A DNA stretch of 22,308 nt from AWTP1-18 sp036518635 (GCA_036518635.1 DATDMT010000037.1:1-22308); one strand, 5' to 3'. Positions 1-7,367 are shown, counted from the stretch's first letter. Notes: generated by a model not told the origin, from the letters alone. Program-made: numbers and translations.

Positions 1-441
1 GTCAAGCGCCTCGCCGGCAAGATCGACCGGGTGCTGGTGGACGCCCCCTGTTCCGGCCTCGGCACCCTGCGCCGCAACCCGGACCTGAAGTGGCGCCAGA
101 CCGAGGGCAGCATCGCCGAACTCACCGCCAAGCAGGCGCGCATTCTCGAAGCCGCCGCCAAGCTGGTGCGCCCCGGCGGCCGCGTGGTGTACGCCACCTG
201 CAGCCTGCTGGTGGAGGAGAACGAAGCCATTGTCGACGCCTTCCTTGCCGCCCATCCCGAGTTCCAGCGCCTGAACTGCAAGGAAGTGCTGGAGAAGCAG
301 GGCATCGCCATCGACACCGGCATCGACCTGCGCCTGGCGCCGCACACCCACGGCACCGACGGCTTTTACGCCGCGGTGCTGGAACGGGCGCCGGCCGCCA
401 AGCCCGCCGCAGTTGCAGAAACCGAGGAAGCCACCGAGTAG
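1..441 (+). CDS. RsmB/NOP-family rRNA (cytosine-C5)-methyltransferase, C-terminal part (5' end outside window)
   Basis: The reading frame is open from the first base, so this is the last 146 residues of a longer protein. It shows the two signature cysteines of RNA m5C methyltransferases. Motif IV is DAPCSG (Cys17 of the visible part), the cysteine that helps release product. Motif VI is ATCS (Cys67), the catalytic nucleophile that attacks C6 of cytosine. The stretch after DAPCSG, GTLRRNPDLKW, is typical of the RsmB (Fmu/Sun) branch that modifies 16S rRNA C967, but many betaproteobacteria also carry a second NOP paralogue and the N-terminal NusB-like domain cannot be seen, so no symbol is assigned. 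The last 20 residues form an Ala/Glu-rich tail. The protein acts in the cytoplasm on rRNA with S-adenosylmethionine. Confidence 0.9.
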   Translation, partial: VKRLAGKIDRVLVDAPCSGLGTLRRNPDLKWRQTEGSIAELTAKQARILEAAAKLVRPGGRVVYATCSLLVEENEAIVDAFLAAHPEFQRLNCKEVLEKQGIAIDTGIDLRLAPHTHGTDGFYAAVLERAPAAKPAAVAETEEATE

Positions 442-498
442 GCATTTCCGGCAATACTGCCGTCATGCTGAAAAGAATGATCAGGCTTGCGTCGGGTT

Positions 499-590
499 CC
501 CTCTCCCGCTTGCGGGAGAGGGACAGGGTGAGGGTGATCGGGCGGCCCGCCCCTCACCCTGTCCCTCTCCCCCGGTCGGGGGCGAGGGGA
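499..590. repeat. Large palindromic intergenic repeat (REP/BIME-like)
   Basis: Between the methyltransferase and the nuclease lie nested palindromes. An 11-bp perfect stem (499-509 with 512-522) has a 2-nt loop. A 21-bp perfect inverted repeat pairs 514-534 with 551-571. The second copy runs into another small C/G hairpin at about 566-581. Arms are C/T-rich on one side and G/A-rich on the other, like the dispersed palindromic elements of GC-rich proteobacteria. Translated, it gives the low-complexity strings often seen in false ORFs. It could act as a transcription terminator or mRNA stabiliser for the upstream gene; that is inference. Whether it is dispersed in the genome cannot be seen from one window. 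Confidence 0.7.
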
Positions 591-611
591 CCTGCTGCCG
601 ATGCCGCGCCG

Positions 612-1304
612 ATGTGGCGACGGATATTCCCCTCGGCCTGCTGTCGTTTGTTGGCGTCTCTGGGCCTCTTGGTCTCCGTGGTGAGCGCTCCTGCCCTTGC
701 GGCGCCGGCCCCCGCCACCGGCACGGTCGAGACCGCCTTCACCCCCTGGGACGATGCCGAGGGCCTCTTGATCCGCACCCTGCGCGGCGCGCGGCGTTCG
801 ATCCACGTCCAGGCCTATCTGCTGACCAGCCGCAACATCGCCGCCGCGCTGCAAAGCGCTCACGAGCGCGGCGTCGAAGTGAGGCTGCTGGCCGACCGCG
901 ACGGCGTCGAGAAGAGCAGTACCTCCCTGGTGCCGCAATTGGCCGCCGCCGGCATTCCGGTGCGGCTGGAGACGCGCTATGCGGTGGCCCACAACAAGGT
1001 GGTGGTGATCGACGCCGAGGCCGAGCGCAGCGCTGTGGTCACCGGCAGCTACAACTTCACCTGGTCGGCCCAGGCGAGGAACGCCGAGAACCTGCTGGTG
1101 CTGCGCGACGACCCGGCCCTGACCCGCGCCTACTACGCCAACTGGCAGCGCCACTGGGAAGAGGCCGCTCCCTTCGACGGCGCCGCGACTGCCGCAGAAA
1201 GCGCCCCGCGCAAGAGCAAGTCCTCCCGCGACGGCGTGAACCCCTGCGCGATGCTGCCGGCCGACGTGCGCCGGCTGCTTTCAGCTGAATGCCATCGCCA
1301 TTGA
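612..1304 (+). CDS. Secreted phospholipase D-family protein with a single HKD motif (Nuc-like nuclease)
   Basis: A 230-aa protein. Residues 1-30 look like a Sec signal peptide (Arg-rich start, leucine/valine core, cleavage near APALA-APA), so it should reach the periplasm or outside. The single catalytic HKD motif is at residues 127-134 (HNKVVVID: His127, Lys129, Asp134), followed by GSYNFT at 145-150. Small one-motif PLD proteins such as Nuc work as homodimers that share the active site and cleave phosphodiester bonds of DNA or RNA. The 45-residue C-terminal extension has two cysteines (212 and 227) that could form a disulfide after export. ATG 612 was chosen because it gives a clean signal peptide. 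An in-frame ATG at 465 would translate the palindromic repeat. No strong ribosome site is visible. The MscS gene follows after 21 nt. Confidence 0.8.
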   Translation: MWRRIFPSACCRLLASLGLLVSVVSAPALAAPAPATGTVETAFTPWDDAEGLLIRTLRGARRSIHVQAYLLTSRNIAAALQSAHERGVEVRLLADRDGVEKSSTSLVPQLAAAGIPVRLETRYAVAHNKVVVIDAEAERSAVVTGSYNFTWSAQARNAENLLVLRDDPALTRAYYANWQRHWEEAAPFDGAATAAESAPRKSKSSRDGVNPCAMLPADVRRLLSAECHRH

Positions 1305-1325
1305 TACCAGCGCTACCATTACCCC

Positions 1326-2633
1326 ATGGATTCCCATCTCGATAACCACATCGCCGGCCTGCTGAGCGCCTTTCTCGCCGACCTGGAGCGGCCGGATTTC
1401 TGGTGGCAGATCGCCCTGCTGGGCGTGGCGCTGGTGCTTGCCGCCTTTGTCAGTCGCGGCGTCCGTGCCCATGTCCGCCACCATGATGGCGACGTCGAAG
1501 GGCAGGGCGCCGAGGCCCGTCGCCGTAGCCTGCGGCGCCTGGCCTTCCCGCTCAGCGCCGCCTTGCTGGTGTTCGTCGGTCGCGCCGTGCTGCGCAACTG
1601 GCACCCGGTGAACCTGCTGTCCATCGCCCTGCCGCTGCTGCTGTCGCTGGCAGTGATCCGCATTGTCTTCCTCGTGCTGCGCCTGTCCTTCCGCACGGCG
1701 CGCTGGCTGGTGGGCTTCGAGCGCGTCTTCGCCTTCGTCGTCTGGGGCGTGGTGGCGCTGCACATCCTCGGCTGGCTGCCGCTGGTGATCGGCGTGCTGG
1801 AGGAGGTCAGCTTCCCGGTCGGCAAGCAGCAACTGAATCTGTGGATGCTGGTGCAGGGTGGTGCCACCGTCGTCGTCAGCCTGCTGCTGGCGCTCTGGCT
1901 GGGCGGTCTGGTCGAGGGCCGGCTGTCGAGCACCGAGGGCCTGGATTCCAATCTGCGCCTGGTGTTGACGCGGCTCGCCAAGTCGCTGCTGGTGCTGCTG
2001 GCGGTGCTGATCAGCCTGCCCCTGGTGGGCATCGACCTGACCACCCTGTCGGTGTTCGGCGGCGCGCTGGGCGTCGGCCTCGGCTTCGGCCTGCAGAAGA
2101 TCGCCAGCAACTACGTCTCCGGTTTCATCATCCTGCTCGACCAGTCGATCCGCCTCGGCAACGTCATCTCGGTGGGCGGCGACCGCGGCGAGGTGACCCG
2201 CATCACCACCCGCTACACCGTGCTGAGGAGCGCCACCGGGATCGAGGCCATCGTCCCCAACGAGCAGTTGGTGAGTTCGGTGGTGCTCAACGAATCCCTC
2301 ACCGACCGCCGTATCCGCCTCGCCGTGCCGGTGCAGGTGGCCTATGGCACCGACCTCGAACAAGCCATGGCCCTGCTGGTCGGCTGCACCCGCGGACAAG
2401 CCCGCATCCTCGCCGACCCCACGCCCCAGGCCTTCGTCGTCGCCTTTGCCGATTCCGGCATCAACCTCGAACTCGGCTTCTGGATCGCCGACCCTGAAGC
2501 CGGCAGCCTGGGCCTCCGCTCCGAGATCAACCTCGCCATCTGGCGCGCCTTCCGCGACGCCGGCATCGAGATTCCCTATCCGCGCCGGGAAGTGGATGTG
2601 CGCTGGGTGGGGGAGATGCCGAAGGCGGGTTAA
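1326..2633 (+). CDS. MscS-family mechanosensitive ion channel
   Basis: A 435-aa inner-membrane protein. Hydrophobic segments lie near residues 26-44, 70-90, 97-119, 131-152, 174-194 and 215-235, followed by the glycine/alanine-rich pore helix at 240-268 (GGALGVGLGFGLQKIA and the conserved FIILLD end). The beta domain after it carries the family pattern SIRLGNVISVGG...G.V..I..R.T..R, then NEQLVSS. The C-terminal alpha/beta cytoplasmic domain ends about residue 428. E. coli MscS has 286 residues and three membrane helices, so this is one of the longer variants with extra N-terminal helices. The known role is release of ions and small solutes on osmotic downshock. It follows the nuclease gene by 21 nt, so they may be co-transcribed. 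No strong Shine-Dalgarno sequence precedes the ATG. Confidence 0.92.
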   Translation: MDSHLDNHIAGLLSAFLADLERPDFWWQIALLGVALVLAAFVSRGVRAHVRHHDGDVEGQGAEARRRSLRRLAFPLSAALLVFVGRAVLRNWHPVNLLSIALPLLLSLAVIRIVFLVLRLSFRTARWLVGFERVFAFVVWGVVALHILGWLPLVIGVLEEVSFPVGKQQLNLWMLVQGGATVVVSLLLALWLGGLVEGRLSSTEGLDSNLRLVLTRLAKSLLVLLAVLISLPLVGIDLTTLSVFGGALGVGLGFGLQKIASNYVSGFIILLDQSIRLGNVISVGGDRGEVTRITTRYTVLRSATGIEAIVPNEQLVSSVVLNESLTDRRIRLAVPVQVAYGTDLEQAMALLVGCTRGQARILADPTPQAFVVAFADSGINLELGFWIADPEAGSLGLRSEINLAIWRAFRDAGIEIPYPRREVDVRWVGEMPKAG

Positions 2634-2642
2634 GGGTCATCA

Positions 2643-3074
2643 ATGGAGATACAGACGCTCTGGATCATTGCGCTTTCCATTGCAACGCCGATTGCAGGCG
2701 TAGTTGGCTTTGCCATTCAACTTCGCCAAGTTAAGAAGGCACACTTGGAGAACGAAAAACTGCAGCTCGAGATACGTGCACTCAAAGAGAGGGCGGCGGA
2801 AGCTGACCGGAGGATTGTGCCGGTCACGAACGAGGAAGTGTTGAAGGTTAACCAGGGTGGAACATGGCTCAGTCGAACGGGGCGAGGCCTTGAGTCAAGG
2901 GCAGCCCCAGGGGGGCGAGGGGACGATACTGAATCTGATGTTTCAACTGAATACAAGACGCCCCTTAGGGAGACATTGTTCGCCGTGGCTACCCTATCTG
3001 CATTGGCGCTAATTGCGGCGTATTTGGTTTACGACATTTATCGGCTGGTCATGTGGATAGCCTCAAAGTTCTAG
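2643..3074 (+). CDS. Hypothetical protein with two membrane segments and a coiled coil
   Basis: A 143-aa protein I do not recognise. It has an N-terminal membrane helix at about residues 7-26, a charged, probably coiled-coil stretch at about 27-58 (lysine, glutamate and leucine rich), a polar Gly/Arg/Asp-rich linker at about 70-105, and a second membrane helix near 112-132 followed by a short tail. This architecture suggests a small inner-membrane protein with a soluble loop; no enzymatic motif is visible. It starts 9 nt after the MscS stop codon, with AGGG about 6 nt before its ATG, so it may be co-expressed with the channel. The DNA is visibly AT-richer and uses rarer codons than its neighbours (for example ATA, GTA, CGA), a sign of recent acquisition. 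The ars operon converges on it from the other side. Confidence 0.65.
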   Translation: MEIQTLWIIALSIATPIAGVVGFAIQLRQVKKAHLENEKLQLEIRALKERAAEADRRIVPVTNEEVLKVNQGGTWLSRTGRGLESRAAPGGRGDDTESDVSTEYKTPLRETLFAVATLSALALIAAYLVYDIYRLVMWIASKF

Positions 3075-3102
3075 GTGCCCCTTCCATCATCGGGCCGCAG
3101 CT

Positions 3103-4845
3103 TTAGCGCACCACCTGGCTAAGCCCCTCCTGCCCCACCGGCGCCTGCGCTAGCCAAGGCACCAGCGCACAGCGCTCCGTCTTTTCCTTCACTTCCGCTA
3201 TCAACGCCAACTCGCAGCGTCCCCGCTGGCGCAGGGCCGGGTGCGCGCTGCCGCTGGCGGCCAGGGATTGGTTGATCACCCAGGCATGGGGCGTGATGCC
3301 GGCGCGGGCCAGGTCGGCCTGCAGGCGTTGGGCTTCGTGCACCGGTGTGGCTTCGGCCAGGGTCACCAGCAGCACGTGGGTGTAGTCCCGGTCACGCAGG
3401 CGCGGCAGCAGTTGGCGCACGGCTTCCGGCATCTCGCCCTGGGTACGGCTGACTTCCCGGTGGTAGGCCTCGGCGGCGTCTAGCAGCAGGATGGTGTGGC
3501 CGGTGGGGGCGGTGTCGAGCACGACGAAGCCGTCGCGGCCCGCGTCCACGGCGCGGGAGAAGGCGCGGAACACGGCGATCTCCTCGGTGCAGGGCGAGCG
3601 CAGGTCTTCCTCCAGCATCGCCCGGCCGGCGGCATCGAGCTGGGGACTGGCCTTGGCCAGCACTTCGGCGGTGTATTGGGCCACCTCGGCTTCCGGGTCG
3701 ATGCGCGCCACGCTCAGGTTGGGTACTTCGTCGGCGATGGCGGCGGCGACATGGGCCGCCGGGTCGGTGGTGGTGAGCAGCACGGGGTGCCCGCGCCGGG
3801 CCAGGGCCAGGGCGATGGCAGCGGCGACGGTGGTCTTGCCGACGCCGCCCTTACCCATGGTCATGATTACGCCATGGCTGGCCTTGGCCAGCTCTTCCAC
3901 CAAGGGCGCCAGGCCGGCGGGAAAGCTGCCGGTGTCGATCTCGGTGCCGGCGTCGCCCCAATCCGTGGGCGGCTGCAGCAGCCGGCGCAGGGCCGCCAGG
4001 CCGACGGTGCCGAGGGGCAGGTAGGGCAGGGTGCTGCGCGGTAGTTCGGCCAGCCCGGCGGGCACGGTGGCCAGGGCCTGATCCGCCTGGCGCGCCATGG
4101 CCTGGGCGATGGGGTCGCTGCTGCCTTCGCTGTGGAACCGGCCGTTGATTACCAGGTGCAGATTGGCGATGCCGAGGCCGGAGAGTTCGATCCGGGTGCG
4201 CTCTGCTTCGCGCAGGGCGGCGCTGTCCGGGCGGCTGACCAGGATCACCGTGGTCTGCGCACCATCGGCCAGGCGCGCCACGGTGGCGGCGTAGAGGGCC
4301 TTCTGTTTTTCCAGCCCGGCTAGGGGGCCGAGGCAGGAGGCGCCGCCGGTGGACGAGGAAATGAATTCGTCCCAGGCACTGGGCAGGGTCAGCAGGCGCA
4401 GGGTGTGGCCGGTGGGGGCCGTGTCGAAAATGACGTGGTCGAATTCGGCGGTGGCCGCCGGGTCGCCGAGCAGCTTGGAGAATTCGTCGAAGGCGGCGAT
4501 CTCGACGGTGCAGGCGCCGGAGAACTGCTCCTCCATGCTCTGGATCGCCGCCGCCGGCAGCACGCCGCGATAGGGCGCCACCATGCGCTCGCGGTAGGCG
4601 CGAGCAGATGCCTCGGGATCAATGTTGAGGGCGGCAAGGCCGGGGGCGCCGGGGATGGCGGTGGGTGCGCCGCCGAGGGCTACGCCCAGCACCTCATCGA
4701 GGTTCGAGGCCGGATCGGTGCTGACGATCAGCACCCGCTTGCCGGCCTCGGCCAGCTTCAGGCCGACGGCGCAGGACAGCGAGGTCTTGCCGACGCCGCC
4801 CTTGCCGGTGAAGAACAGATAGCGGCTGGTGCGGTCGAGGAACAT
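3103..4845 (-). CDS. arsA: ArsA arsenite-transport ATPase
   Basis: A 580-aa two-half ATPase, close to the usual ArsA length. P-loops are GKGGVGKTS (residues 14-22) and GKGGVGKTT (331-339). Each half also has the DTAPTGHT signature (141-148 and 444-451) that couples ATP hydrolysis to metal binding. The three arsenite-binding cysteines of E. coli ArsA (113, 172, 422) have clear counterparts at Cys112, Cys171 and Cys419. ArsA takes As(III)/Sb(III) from ArsD and drives extrusion through a membrane carrier, here most likely Acr3. It is the last gene of the operon, starting 3 nt after the arsD stop codon. Its own ribosome site is weak, so translation is probably coupled to arsD. No terminator is visible in the 28 nt between its end and the convergent orphan gene. 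Confidence 0.97.
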   Translation of the reverse strand: MFLDRTSRYLFFTGKGGVGKTSLSCAVGLKLAEAGKRVLIVSTDPASNLDEVLGVALGGAPTAIPGAPGLAALNIDPEASARAYRERMVAPYRGVLPAAAIQSMEEQFSGACTVEIAAFDEFSKLLGDPAATAEFDHVIFDTAPTGHTLRLLTLPSAWDEFISSSTGGASCLGPLAGLEKQKALYAATVARLADGAQTTVILVSRPDSAALREAERTRIELSGLGIANLHLVINGRFHSEGSSDPIAQAMARQADQALATVPAGLAELPRSTLPYLPLGTVGLAALRRLLQPPTDWGDAGTEIDTGSFPAGLAPLVEELAKASHGVIMTMGKGGVGKTTVAAAIALALARRGHPVLLTTTDPAAHVAAAIADEVPNLSVARIDPEAEVAQYTAEVLAKASPQLDAAGRAMLEEDLRSPCTEEIAVFRAFSRAVDAGRDGFVVLDTAPTGHTILLLDAAEAYHREVSRTQGEMPEAVRQLLPRLRDRDYTHVLLVTLAEATPVHEAQRLQADLARAGITPHAWVINQSLAASGSAHPALRQRGRCELALIAEVKEKTERCALVPWLAQAPVGQEGLSQVVR

Positions 4846-4848
4846 CGT

Positions 4849-5214
4849 TCAGCAGGTGCCGGTGCCGCAACCGCAGGCGCCGACCTTGATGTGCGGCTTG
4901 TCGGCGCTGTCCAGCGGCAGGCCGAGCTTTTGCGCCAGTTGCGGGCGCGACAGGTAGGCGCCGGTGGCGACGACATGGCCGTCCACCACGATCACCGGCA
5001 GGCGGTCCATGCCGGCCTCCATCTCCTTCACCACCGCCGGGTTGGCGGCGAAGGCCTGCGGCTCCTGTCCCAGGTTGTGGCGGGCGACGCTGACGCCGTG
5101 GCCTTCGACCCACTTCAGGTCGGCGGCGAACTGGGCCAGCACCGGGTCCACGTCCACACCGCAAACGCCGGTGGAACAGCACATGGCGGGATCGAATACT
5201 TCGAGCTTTTTCAT
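4849..5214 (-). CDS. arsD: ArsD arsenite metallochaperone / weak repressor
   Basis: A 121-aa thioredoxin-fold-like protein that passes As(III) to ArsA and, in studied operons, sets an upper limit on expression. The essential metallochaperone cysteines of E. coli ArsD (Cys12, Cys13, Cys18) are present at exactly these positions in MCCSTGVCG. At the C terminus the two vicinal pairs of the E. coli protein (112-113 and 119-120) are replaced by CGCGTGTC, giving Cys114, Cys116 and Cys121, so the tail site is rearranged. A good ribosome site (AAAGGAG) lies 6 nt before the ATG. It sits between acr3 (136 nt away) and arsA (3 nt away). I saw no convincing promoter in the 136-nt gap. Confidence 0.95.
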   Translation of the reverse strand: MKKLEVFDPAMCCSTGVCGVDVDPVLAQFAADLKWVEGHGVSVARHNLGQEPQAFAANPAVVKEMEAGMDRLPVIVVDGHVVATGAYLSRPQLAQKLGLPLDSADKPHIKVGACGCGTGTC

Positions 5215-5350
5215 GATGGCTCCTTTGTCAGGATCGGCGTTATTCAGATGGCGAAGGCTTTATCAAATGGTGCAGACATTCTTGGTAAGGCCTCTTGATC
5301 GCCGTCAATGCCGGTCGACCTTGCCCGTTGGCCCGCGTTTCGAGATGACG

Positions 5351-6409
5351 TCAGGGGCGCTCGTACCAGCCCTTGGATTCATTCACGATCTTCACCACCA
5401 GCAGCATCACCGGCACCTCGATCAGCACGCCAACCACAGTGGCGAGGGCCGCGCCGGAATTGAAACCGAACAGGCTGATGGCGGCGGCCACGGCGAGTTC
5501 GAAGAAATTGGAGGCGCCGATCAGGGCCGAGGGGCAAGCGACGTTGTGCTTTTCGCCGACCACCCGGTTGAGCCAGTAGGCCAGGGCCGAGTTGAAGAAC
5601 ACCTGGATCAGAATCGGCACCGCCAGCAGTGCGATCACCAGCGGCTGGTGCAGGATGGCCTCGCCCTGGAAGGCGAACAGCAGCACCAGGGTCGCCAGCA
5701 GGGCGCCGATGGACCAAGGGCCGATCTTCGCCATGGCGGCGTCGAAGGCCTGCTGGCCGCGGGCCATCAGCGTGCGGCGCCAGAACTGGGCGAGGATCAC
5801 CGGGATCACGATGTACAGCACCACCGAGGTGAACAGCGTGTCCCAGGGCACGCTGATGGCCGAGATGCCCAGCAGCAGGCCGACGATGGGGGCGAAGGCG
5901 AACACCATGATGCTGTCGTTCAACGCCACCTGCGACAGGGTGAACAGCGGGTCGCCGTCGGACAGCCGGCTCCAGACGAAGACCATCGCCGTGCACGGTG
6001 CGGCGGCGAGCAGGATTAGGCCGGCGATGTAGCTGTCGATCTGTTCCGCCGGCAGCATCGGCGCGAACAGGTGGCGGATGAACAGCCAGCCGAGGAAGGC
6101 CATCGAGAAGGGCTTCACCAGCCAATTGACGAACAGGGTGACACCGATGCCGCGGATGTGCTGGCGCACCTCGTGCAGCGCGCCGAAATCCACCTTGACC
6201 AGCATTGGCACGATCATCACCCAGATCAACAGGCCCACCGGGATATTGACTCGCGCCACTTCCATCCGGCCGACGGCCTGGAAGGCGGCCGGTGCCGCCT
6301 GGCCCAGCACCAGGCCGGCGAGGATGCAAAGGAAGACCCAGAGGGTCAGGTAGCGCTCGAAGAAGTTCATTGGCGCCGGCTTGGCGGCGACTGCGCATTG
6401 CACGCTCAT
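5351..6409 (-). CDS. acr3: Acr3 arsenite efflux carrier (ArsB of the ACR3 type)
   Basis: A 352-aa polytopic inner-membrane protein with about ten hydrophobic segments, matching the Acr3 family of the BART superfamily and not the larger 12-helix ArsB. Key family residues are present: the essential cysteine in APCTAMVFVWS (Cys139) and the conserved glutamate in GVLIEVPVML (Glu331). It exports As(OH)3, here probably energised by ArsA. The start at 6409 is supported by an AGGAGG sequence 7 nt upstream. A second ATG at residue 14, nearer the family core (MNFFERYLTLW), lacks one. The start overlaps the arsC stop by 4 nt, so the two are translationally coupled. Confidence 0.95.
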   Translation of the reverse strand: MSVQCAVAAKPAPMNFFERYLTLWVFLCILAGLVLGQAAPAAFQAVGRMEVARVNIPVGLLIWVMIVPMLVKVDFGALHEVRQHIRGIGVTLFVNWLVKPFSMAFLGWLFIRHLFAPMLPAEQIDSYIAGLILLAAAPCTAMVFVWSRLSDGDPLFTLSQVALNDSIMVFAFAPIVGLLLGISAISVPWDTLFTSVVLYIVIPVILAQFWRRTLMARGQQAFDAAMAKIGPWSIGALLATLVLLFAFQGEAILHQPLVIALLAVPILIQVFFNSALAYWLNRVVGEKHNVACPSALIGASNFFELAVAAAISLFGFNSGAALATVVGVLIEVPVMLLVVKIVNESKGWYERP

Positions 6410-6834
6410 GCCTTGCCCTCCTGTGCCGTCAGTGCCTGCTTCACTGCTGACACCAGGCGTTCGCGGATTTCATCGCGGACCCGGACGAAGCTCTCCAGCG
6501 GCTCGCCATGGGGATCGTGGATGGGCAGGTGGATACGCGGCACCGGGCGGGGAAAGATCGGGCAGCTTTCCTTGGCGTTGTCGCAGACGGTGACCACCAG
6601 ATCGATGGCCTCGTTGATCACCGCCTCGACATCCTTCGGGTAGAGGCCATCCACCGGTAGGCCGGCGAGTTTCAGCGCCTCGATGGCGCCATCCGCCACC
6701 TTGGGCTGCGGGCGGGTGCCGGCCGAGAGGGCGCGCACCTGATCGCCCAGGTCGTGGTTGAGGATGGCTTCGGCCATCTGCGAACGGCAGGAGTTTCCGG
6801 TGCACAGCACCAGCACGGTTTTACGCTTGGTCAT
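6406..6834 (-). CDS. arsC: Arsenate reductase ArsC, thioredoxin-coupled low-molecular-weight phosphatase type
   Basis: A 142-aa cytoplasmic protein that reduces As(V) to As(III). It has the phosphatase-like P-loop CTGNSCR (Cys11, Cys16, Arg17) directly after the first strand, the general-acid Asp107 in HDPHG, and the redox pair Cys84 and Cys91 in VCDNAKESC. This triad has the spacing of Staphylococcus aureus pI258 ArsC (Cys10, Cys82, Cys89), which makes a disulfide cascade and is recycled by thioredoxin, unlike the glutaredoxin-dependent R773 ArsC. It follows arsR with a 23-nt gap and overlaps acr3 by 4 nt. Confidence 0.95.
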   Translation of the reverse strand: MTKRKTVLVLCTGNSCRSQMAEAILNHDLGDQVRALSAGTRPQPKVADGAIEALKLAGLPVDGLYPKDVEAVINEAIDLVVTVCDNAKESCPIFPRPVPRIHLPIHDPHGEPLESFVRVRDEIRERLVSAVKQALTAQEGKA

Positions 6835-6857
6835 GGTTTGCTTCTCATCAATGCGGG

Positions 6858-7205
6858 TCAGGCGGATTTCTTGCGGCGCTTGGCGGTGCTGTCGCAGCCG
6901 CTGCTCTTCGGCAGGCAGGGCTCGCCCTGGCAGCAGTTGTTGGTGAGGAAGGCGAGCAGTTCGTCCATCGCCGGGTAGTCGGCCGAGTAGCGGATGAAAC
7001 GCCCTTCCTGTTTCGATTTGATTAAACCGACCCGGCTCAGGTGGGCCAGGTGGAAGGACAGGGTGGCCGGCGCCAGGCCCAGTTGTTCGCCGATGGCGCC
7101 CGGGTTCATGCCTTCGGGGCCGGCTTCCACCAACAGGCGAAAGACGGCGAGGCGGGATTCGTGGCCGAGGGCGGCCAGGCGTTCGGCGGCGTTTAGTGTT
7201 TCCAT
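6858..7205 (-). CDS. arsR: ArsR-family As(III)-responsive repressor
   Basis: A 115-aa winged-helix repressor and first gene of the ars operon. The DNA-recognition segment LGLAPATLSFHLAHLSRVG (about 42-60) and the wing KSKQEGRFIRYS (about 63-74) are typical. The classical ELCVCDL metal site in helix 3 is absent. Instead, cysteines cluster near the C terminus: Cys91, Cys92 and Cys97 in NNCCQGEPC, plus Cys104. This resembles the Acidithiobacillus ferrooxidans ArsR, whose As(III) site is at Cys95/96/102. As(III) binding should release the repressor from its operator and induce the operon. The tail ends in a basic Lys/Arg stretch. The ATG lies about where transcription should start, so the message may be leaderless. 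Confidence 0.95.
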   Translation of the reverse strand: METLNAAERLAALGHESRLAVFRLLVEAGPEGMNPGAIGEQLGLAPATLSFHLAHLSRVGLIKSKQEGRFIRYSADYPAMDELLAFLTNNCCQGEPCLPKSSGCDSTAKRRKKSA

Positions 7206-7240
7206 ATTTCCAGTATTGTCGAAATATAAGGCCGGGTCAA
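7203..7240 (-). promoter_or_regulatory. ars operon promoter with overlapping ArsR operator
   Basis: Read on the minus strand, a -35 box TTGACC (7235-7240) and a -10-like box AATACT (7212-7217) are separated by exactly 17 bp. A 7-bp perfect inverted repeat, ATATTTC (7204-7210) and GAAATAT (7221-7227), spaced by 10 bp, straddles the -10 box and the arsR start codon (7203-7205). Bound ArsR would block polymerase. Transcription should begin about 7 nt past the -10 box, at or next to the A of the ATG, which leaves essentially no leader. Confidence 0.65.
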
Positions 7241-7367
7241 GCCTCGGGCGGGTCGTCGCTGCAGGAACTAAGCTGGAATCGGAGCGCTTGTCGCCGGCTT
7301 ATCCGGCGATTGCCCGGTTGGCCCCGGGGGTAGGGTTTCCAGGCCACCAAGCCACGCGGAGGGAATC

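Noticed and set aside
465..611. Upstream ATG at 465 as the start of the nuclease gene
   Set aside because: It would translate the palindromic repeat into low-complexity sequence and bury the signal peptide that begins at 612.
1281..2399. Long open frame on the minus strand opposite the MscS gene, rich in His/Gln/Asp
   Set aside because: It is the antisense shadow of a clear MscS gene, with low-complexity composition typical of GC-rich antisense frames and no ribosome site.
4405..5298. Open frame on the plus strand opposite arsA and arsD
   Set aside because: It runs antisense to two certain ars genes and has only Gly/Ala/Arg/His-rich low-complexity translation.
5215..5350. Internal promoter or separate small gene in the acr3-arsD gap
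   Set aside because: A TTGACG sequence occurs on the minus strand (5303-5308) but no matching -10 box lies at 16-18 bp, and no frame with a ribosome site other than arsD is present.
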